Shown here piece after piece: positions 59,457 to 64,000 of a DNA stretch of 64,000 nucleotides. Origin of the DNA: Streptomyces hoynatensis (GTDB lineage Bacteria; Actinomycetota; Actinomycetes; Streptomycetales; Streptomycetaceae); the NCBI RefSeq assembly GCF_003626535.1, contig NZ_RBAL01000006.1:327767-391766 (forward strand), in the 5' to 3' direction. The notes beneath the pieces were generated by a model, which worked only from the letters and a program-made list of their open reading frames with translations, did not search any database and was not told the DNA's origin. Both the position numbers and the translations under genes were made by a program. Each line of letters starts with the position of its first letter. Within the stretch, counting starts at the first letter, position 1.

Positions 59457-59879
59457 GTGGACTTTTGGGTGTGGTGGCTGATTGCCGCCGGAGGATTCGC
59501 GATCGTCCTCGTGCTGACGGCCATGCCGGAGCTCGGCATGCTCGCCGCGGGCGCCGTCGCGGCGGCCCTCACCGCGGGCGTCACCGACAGCCTCATCCTG
59601 CAGGTCGTCGTCTTCGCCCTCGTCTCCACGGCCCTCATCGTCGTCGTCCAGCCCATCGCCAGGCGCTCCCGCACCGGGCCGCCCGCGCTGAGCACCGGCG
59701 TCGACGCCCTCATGGGGAAGACCGCCATCGTGCTGGAGCGAGTCGACGGCACCAGCGGGCGCATCAAGCTCGCCGGCGAGGAGTGGTCGGCCCGCTCCCT
59801 CGGCGAAGACGACACCTACGAGGCGGGCACCCAGGTGAGCGTCGTCGAGATCGACGGCGCCACCGCCATCGTGATGTGA
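59457..59879 (+). CDS. NfeD-like membrane protein
   Basis: The 140-residue protein has three or four helices (about 4-70) and a C-terminal OB-fold domain (ALMGKTAIVLERVDGTSGRIKLAGEEWSARSLGEDDTYEAGTQVSVVEIDGATAIV), the short NfeD1b form without the protease domain. It precedes an SPFH protein gene by 59 bp, the usual NfeD-stomatin pairing. The GTG at 59457 lies 6 nt after a TACCAT -10-like box, so it may be leaderless. Confidence 0.88.
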   Translation: MDFWVWWLIAAGGFAIVLVLTAMPELGMLAAGAVAAALTAGVTDSLILQVVVFALVSTALIVVVQPIARRSRTGPPALSTGVDALMGKTAIVLERVDGTSGRIKLAGEEWSARSLGEDDTYEAGTQVSVVEIDGATAIVM

Positions 59880-59938
59880 TGTGCCGGTCGCCTCACCGAC
59901 AATCGTTCCAACTCGTCTAGCCGCAGGGGGAGTACACG

Positions 59939-60937
59939 ATGGACGCCATCATCATCGTGCTGATCATCCTGGTGGTGCTGGTCGTCATCGCGCTCGTCCA
60001 GACGATCCAGGTGATCCAGCAGGCCAGTGCCGCCATCGTCGAGCGCTTCGGACGCTACACCAGGACCCTGAACGCCGGCCTCAACATCGTCGTGCCGTTC
60101 ATCGACCGCATCCGCAACCGCATCGACCTCCGCGAGCAGGTCGTGCCGTTCCCGCCCCAGCCCGTGATCACCCAGGACAACCTGGTGGTCAACATCGACA
60201 CGGTCATCTACTACCAGGTGACCGACGCCAGGGCGGCCACGTACGAGGTGTCCAACTACATCCAGGCCATCGAGCAGCTCACCGTCACCACACTGCGGAA
60301 CATCATCGGCGGCATGGACCTGGAGCGCACCCTCACCTCCCGCGAGGAGATCAACGCGGCGCTGCGCGGCGTCCTCGACGAGGCGACGGGCAAGTGGGGC
60401 ATCCGCGTCAACCGCGTCGAGCTGAAGGCGATCGAGCCCCCGACCTCCATCCAGGACTCGATGGAAAAGCAGATGCGCGCCGACCGCGACAAGCGCGCCG
60501 CCATCCTCCAGGCCGAGGGCGTCAGGCAGTCCGAGATCCTCCAGGCCGAGGGCGCCAAGCAGTCCGAGATCCTCCGCGCCGAGGGCGACGCCAGGGCCGC
60601 CGCCCTGCGCGCCGACGGCGAGGCCCAGGCCATCCGCACCGTGTTCGAGGCCATCCACGCCGGCGACCCGGACCAGAAGCTGCTGTCCTACCAGTACGTC
60701 CAGATGCTGCCGAAGATCGCCGAGGGCGAGTCCAACAAGCTGTGGATCGTCCCCAGCGAACTCGGCGAGGCCCTGCGCGGCCTCGGCGGCACGCTCGGCA
60801 GGTTCGCGGGCGGCCCCGGCACCCCGGGCGCAGGCAACGGAGGCGGCAGCGGCCCCGCGGGCACCCCGGGCGGCGCCCCCACCGACGGCGGCCCCGCCCT
60901 CGACAAGCCCACCCGCCAGCAGCCCCGCATCGAATAG
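59939..60937 (+). CDS. SPFH/Band 7 (stomatin-like) membrane protein
   Basis: The 332-residue protein has an N-terminal helix (about 2-25), the SPFH domain (AIVERFGRYTRTLNAGLNIVVPFIDRI, VVNIDTVIYYQVTDARAA, LRNIIGGMDLERTLTSREEIN) and a repeat-containing coiled coil with three QSEIL(Q/R)AEG-type units at about 190-215. A Gly/Pro-rich tail follows. Such proteins oligomerise into membrane microdomains. GGGGGAG precedes the ATG. Confidence 0.93.
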   Translation: MDAIIIVLIILVVLVVIALVQTIQVIQQASAAIVERFGRYTRTLNAGLNIVVPFIDRIRNRIDLREQVVPFPPQPVITQDNLVVNIDTVIYYQVTDARAATYEVSNYIQAIEQLTVTTLRNIIGGMDLERTLTSREEINAALRGVLDEATGKWGIRVNRVELKAIEPPTSIQDSMEKQMRADRDKRAAILQAEGVRQSEILQAEGAKQSEILRAEGDARAAALRADGEAQAIRTVFEAIHAGDPDQKLLSYQYVQMLPKIAEGESNKLWIVPSELGEALRGLGGTLGRFAGGPGTPGAGNGGGSGPAGTPGGAPTDGGPALDKPTRQQPRIE

Positions 60938-60969
60938 CCGCCCCCACGCGGCCCCCGCGCACGGACGAG

Positions 60970-61008
60970 CGCGCCCGCCCCACCCCCCACGGGGGCAGGG
61001 CGGGCGCG
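60970..61008. terminator. Bidirectional hairpin between the SPFH and HNH genes
   Basis: CGCGCCCGCCC (60970-60980) pairs perfectly with GGGCGGGCGCG (60998-61008) between genes ending at 60937 and 61034. Confidence 0.7.
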
Positions 61009-61033
61009 TCCCATGCGGGCCACGGGGCCCGGC

Positions 61034-61564
61034 TCAGGCCGGGGCCGCCGACCGGGCGAGGGGCAGCGCGGGCACCAGCCAGTCCGGCAGGCCCCCGGCC
61101 TCCTGCGCCCCCACCGCCAGCAGCAGCGCGTCGGCAGGCGTCGGCTCGAACGGCTGCGAGAGCAGCCGCATCCCCGCCTGCGCCGGCGTACGGTCCGCCT
61201 TCCTGTGGTTGTCCTCGGAGCACGCGGCCACCGTGTTCAGCCAGGTGTCCTGCCCGCCCTGGGAACGCGGCAGCACGTGGTCGATCGTGGTCGCCTTGCG
61301 GCCGCAGTACGCGCACCTGTGCCGGTCGCGCACCAGCACCCCGCGCCGCGACCACGGGGCCCGTTGTCGGAAGGGCACCTTCACATAACGCCTGAGCCTG
61401 ATCACCTGCGGCACCGGCAGGTCCACCGAGGCGGCCCGCACCCGCAGACCCGGGTGCGCGTGCTCCACGTCGGCCTTCTGCTGGAGCACGAGCACCACCG
61501 CCCGCCGCAGCGACACCGTCGACAGCGGCTCGTAACTGCCGTTCAGCACAAGGGTCCTGAGCAT
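61034..61564 (-). CDS. HNH endonuclease domain protein
   Basis: The 176-residue protein begins MLRTLVLNGSYEPLSTVSLRRA, a conserved actinobacterial N-terminus. The HNH nuclease part follows: CAYCGRKATTIDHVLPRSQGGQDTWLN (zinc CxxC, catalytic DH) and the final histidine in CSEDNHRKADRTPAQAG. Members are usually solitary housekeeping-type genes of unclear role. Confidence 0.9.
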   Translation of the reverse strand: MLRTLVLNGSYEPLSTVSLRRAVVLVLQQKADVEHAHPGLRVRAASVDLPVPQVIRLRRYVKVPFRQRAPWSRRGVLVRDRHRCAYCGRKATTIDHVLPRSQGGQDTWLNTVAACSEDNHRKADRTPAQAGMRLLSQPFEPTPADALLLAVGAQEAGGLPDWLVPALPLARSAAPA

Positions 61565-61704
61565 TCCGCCCACCTCCCGTTCCCGCCCCCGCCCCCGCGG
61601 CGGGATCGGGACCACTGTGCCCCCGGCCCGCCGGGCGGACAATGCAATTTCCCGGGGAGGGAACAAGAACGGAAGGTGAAGCGAGGGCAGCCCTTTCCGC
61701 GCCG

Positions 61705-62238
61705 CTACGCCTCCACTTCGTACGTCCCGATCAGCTGCGCCCTTCCGATCGCGTGAAAACGCAGCTGGAAACCGACATAGGCGGGGGAGGCGTTCTCGTC
61801 GGCATCGAGGTGCTCGGTGTCCACCGCGTACACGGTGAAGACATAGCGGTGCGGACCGTCCCCGGGCGGCGGCGCGGCCCCGCCGAAGTCCCGCGTCCCG
61901 TAGTCGTTCCGCACGTGGACCGCCCCTGCGGGCAGCCCGGCGCACTCCCCGCTCCCGGCCCCGGCGGGCAGCTCGGTCACCGCCGCCGGAATGTCGAACA
62001 AGGACCAGTGCCAGAAGCCGCTGCCGGTGGGCGCGTCCGGATCGAAACACGTCACCGCGAAGCTTTTCGTCCCCGCGGGAAAGCCGGACCAGCGCAGGTG
62101 CGGCGAGACATTCCCCGCCGCGTACACCTGGTCCTCCTTCAGCCGCGCGCCCTCCCGCACGTCCTCGCTCTCCACCGTGAACGAGGCCACCGGCGGATGG
62201 AATGCGTGCGGAAGCGGACGCAGCCGCGGTTCTGCCAT
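61705..62238 (-). CDS. YbhB/YbcL family (PEBP-like) protein
   Basis: The 177-residue protein has the phosphatidylethanolamine-binding protein pattern: NVSPHLRWSGFPAGTKSFAVTCFDPDAPTGSGFWHWSLFDIPAAVTELPAG, DYGTRDFGGAAPPPGDGPHRYVFTVYAVDTE. The conserved D-P-D-A-P and HW residues form the ligand pocket. The role in bacteria is unclear. GAAGGGG precedes the ATG. Confidence 0.92.
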   Translation of the reverse strand: MAEPRLRPLPHAFHPPVASFTVESEDVREGARLKEDQVYAAGNVSPHLRWSGFPAGTKSFAVTCFDPDAPTGSGFWHWSLFDIPAAVTELPAGAGSGECAGLPAGAVHVRNDYGTRDFGGAAPPPGDGPHRYVFTVYAVDTEHLDADENASPAYVGFQLRFHAIGRAQLIGTYEVEA

Positions 62239-62351
62239 GACGGAACCCCTTCGTCGAGTCGATCACTGACCGCCGCTAGCGTAGTCACGGCAGGGCCACG
62301 CGGCGCGTGCCGCGGAACGGGCCCACCGGGAGAGCGGAGGACGGCAGGCCA

Positions 62352-62876
62352 GTGACGGGCGATCCGAAGGCGCCGGCGTACCCCCGCCTGCCGGGCGACT
62401 CCCTCGCCGCGCTCCTGGCGGGCACCACCCCGCCCGGCCTCTACCGCTGGACCCCGCCCACCCCCGCCGAGCTCGCCGGGCTGCCGGGCCGCGCCGCGCG
62501 GGCCGGCCGGCACGCCGCGGTCCTGGACGCCGCGGGCGTCACCGGCAAGGCCGCCTTCCTCGCGCGCTGCGCCGCGGCCCTCGGCCTGCCCGCCTGGTTC
62601 GGCCACAACTGGGACGCACTCCACGACTGCCTCACCGACCTCTCCTGGTGGGAGGCGCCGCGCGGGCGCCTGATCGCGGTGGCCGGCTGGCCGGGCCTGT
62701 GCCGCCGCGACCCCGGGACGGCGGCCGGGGCGGCCGGCGTCTTCGAGGACGCCGTCGCCCACTGGCACGGGCGGCCCGGGCCGCTGACCGTCCTCCTCAC
62801 CGCGGACCCGCCGGCCCACGAACCCCGCGGCGAGGGCGAGGGCGGCCGGGGCCAGGACCCCGGGGACCCCACCTGA
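62352..62876 (+). CDS. Barstar-like ribonuclease inhibitor family protein, orphan
   Basis: The 174-residue protein has a barstar domain at about 50-155: [45 protein letters not shown] is the typical signature, with the acidic helix that plugs barnase. An N-terminal extension of about 45 residues ([26 protein letters not shown]) and an acidic/Gly tail are added. No barnase-like ribonuclease gene is in the window. The GTG start at 62352 is 118 bp before the glycosylase operon start region on the same strand. Confidence 0.85.
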   Translation: MTGDPKAPAYPRLPGDSLAALLAGTTPPGLYRWTPPTPAELAGLPGRAARAGRHAAVLDAAGVTGKAAFLARCAAALGLPAWFGHNWDALHDCLTDLSWWEAPRGRLIAVAGWPGLCRRDPGTAAGAAGVFEDAVAHWHGRPGPLTVLLTADPPAHEPRGEGEGGRGQDPGDPT

Positions 62877-62994
62877 CCCCGGCCGGTCCGGGAGTGCCGC
62901 GAGGGCACGGGACGCGGGAAGGCGGGAACGCGATGCAGACGGCACGGATGCCACAAACGGCGAGGGACAAGGGAACGAGGAACAGGGAGCGGAC

Positions 62995-63669
62995 ATGCGC
63001 GAGACCGAGCGGGCGCGGCGGGTGCTGCGGCGGGACTTCTTCGACCGCGAGGTCCTGGAGATCGCCCCCGACCTGCTGGGCAGGACCCTGGTGCGGACCA
63101 CGCCCGAGGGCGTCGTCCGCCTGCGGCTGACCGAGGTCGAGGCCTACGCGGGGGAGATCGACCCCGGCTCCCACGCCTTCCGCGGTCGCACCCGCCGCAA
63201 CGCCACCATGTACGGCCCCCCGGGCCACGTCTACGTCTACTTCACCTATGGCATGTGGCACTGCATGAACCTGGTCTGCGGCCCCGAGGGACGCGCGAGC
63301 GCCGTGCTGCTGCGGGCCGGCGAGGTGCTGGAGGGGGCGGAGCTGGTCCGCCCGCGCCGCCGCTCGGCCCGCGCGGACACGGAACTGGCCAAGGGCCCCG
63401 CCCGCCTGGCCACGGCTCTGGGCGTGGACCGCGCCCTGGACGGGGCGGACGTCTGCGCCGCGGACGCGGGGGCGCCGCTGCGGGTGCTGCACGGGACCCC
63501 GGCCGACCCGGCCCTGATCCGCACCGGCCCCCGCACCGGCGTCTCGGGCGACGGCGCCGTCCACCCCTGGCGCTTCTGGATCGACAAGGACCCCACGGTC
63601 AGCCCCTACCGGGCACACCAGCCGCGGCGCCGGCCGACCCGACTTGACGCGCCCCCGCAGACGCCGTAA
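62995..63669 (+). CDS. DNA-3-methyladenine glycosylase (AAG/MPG family)
   Basis: The 224-residue protein excises alkylated purines in base excision repair. Segments include [71 protein letters not shown] (with the catalytic glutamate in EVEAY), and [23 protein letters not shown] precedes the ATG. Its last bases carry a -35 box of the rRNA promoter region. Confidence 0.95.
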   Translation: MRETERARRVLRRDFFDREVLEIAPDLLGRTLVRTTPEGVVRLRLTEVEAYAGEIDPGSHAFRGRTRRNATMYGPPGHVYVYFTYGMWHCMNLVCGPEGRASAVLLRAGEVLEGAELVRPRRRSARADTELAKGPARLATALGVDRALDGADVCAADAGAPLRVLHGTPADPALIRTGPRTGVSGDGAVHPWRFWIDKDPTVSPYRAHQPRRRPTRLDAPPQTP

Positions 63670-63672
63670 TGT
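63644..63672 (+). promoter_or_regulatory. Ribosomal RNA operon promoter (-35/-10)
   Basis: TTGACG (63644-63649) and TAATGT (63667-63672) are separated by 17 bp, a good match to the main vegetative sigma consensus. The -35 box lies inside the last codons of the glycosylase gene. It is about 300 bp upstream of 16S rRNA. Confidence 0.75.
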
Positions 63673-63973
63673 GGGTCGAGTCGCCTGAGGCGGGATGCGA
63701 AAGCGGAGCGTCGAAAGACCAGCCCCGCGCGTCCCTCGGGCGCACCACCATCTCGGATTCGACTGACCCGGACAGGGCTTTTTCGGCATGCCGAAAGCGC
63801 CTCTCGCCGGGGCCGGATTAGGAATTGATCCGGAGGTCGGCTAATATGGTGGACACACCGAACGAAGCCCGGTGAGGGTCCGTTCCTTGAGAACTCAACA
63901 GCGTGTCTATTCTCGTCAATGCCAGTTTATTGATTGAGTAGTTCATTTTTAGCGAGGATTCTCGCGTGAAGCA
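63673..63973 (+). promoter_or_regulatory. rRNA operon leader and further promoter region
   Basis: No protein gene is present. A 16-bp perfect palindrome TTTCGGCATGCCGAAA lies at 63781-63796. A second -10-like TAATAT is at 63842-63847. TTGAGAACTCAA (63887-63898) is the conserved leader palindrome seen before Streptomyces rRNA genes, followed by AT-rich leader sequence that probably carries antitermination and RNase processing signals. Confidence 0.65.
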
Positions 63974-64000
63974 TTCACGGAGAGTTTGATCCTGGCTCAG
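63974..64000 (+). rRNA. rrs: 16S ribosomal RNA, 5' end only
   Basis: The sequence ends with AGAGTTTGATCCTGGCTCAG, the universal 27F primer site at the start of 16S rRNA. The mature 5' end is placed at TTCACGGA by comparison with known actinobacterial 16S ends; it may be off by 1-2 nt. The rest of the gene lies beyond the window. Confidence 0.98.

Overview
The window is actinobacterial chromosome from Streptomyces or a very close relative. The evidence is very high GC with strong third-position bias (long antisense shadow frames everywhere), many GTG and TTG starts, and marker genes: the GATC-binding nucleoid protein Gbn, a chaplin, an AmfS/SapB-type morphogenetic lanthipeptide cluster, Asp23-family genes and an ectABCD operon. 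From memory, much of the gene order matches the S. coelicolor SCO18xx region (ectABCD, pitH2, ABC-F, gbn, enoyl-CoA hydratase, Asp23 genes, SURF1, moaA, tyrS, fabG-fabI, serB, chpE); no alignment was run. No transposon, CRISPR array or tRNA was seen. The last 27 bases are the start of a 16S rRNA gene.

Layout. 1-4 kb: an IclR regulator (cut by the window edge) divergent from an aldehyde dehydrogenase, then a secreted GH53 galactanase. 4-7.5 kb: ectABCD on the minus strand, making ectoine and 5-hydroxyectoine. 8-14.4 kb: an ECF sigma factor with a likely membrane anti-sigma partner, an amidohydrolase, a Pit phosphate transporter with a PHO-box-like control region facing a class II aldolase, and an alpha/beta hydrolase. 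14.7-19.5 kb: a conserved hypothetical, an ABC-F ATPase behind a 7-codon leader ORF, gbn, and an enoyl-CoA hydratase. 19.6-23 kb: Asp23/AmaP envelope-stress genes. 23.4-29 kb: SURF1, an epsilon-like exonuclease with a BRCT-like end, moaA, two small conserved genes and a KMSKS-type tyrosyl-tRNA synthetase.

29-39.2 kb looks like an accessory segment: a DUF574-type methyltransferase, an XRE/DUF5753 regulator, and a complete class III lanthipeptide cluster of the amf/ram type. It holds amfT (LanKC), a 47-codon precursor amfS, ABC transporter genes amfB and amfA, and the convergent regulator amfR, which carries two consecutive TTA codons. The expected product is a SapB/AmfS-like surfactant peptide for aerial growth. 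A chaplin (chpE-like) lies 18 kb further on.

39.5-64 kb: fabG-fabI (type II fatty acid synthesis), a GntR/FCD regulator with a divergent CynX-type exporter and a 38-aa partner, a six-gene Mrp/Mnh cation/proton antiporter operon, a SixA-like phosphatase, serB, an FHA-domain ABC transporter, a GAF sensor kinase and response regulator, the chaplin, an NfeD/SPFH pair, an HNH endonuclease, a PEBP-family protein, an orphan barstar-like protein, a 3-methyladenine DNA glycosylase, and the rRNA operon promoter region.
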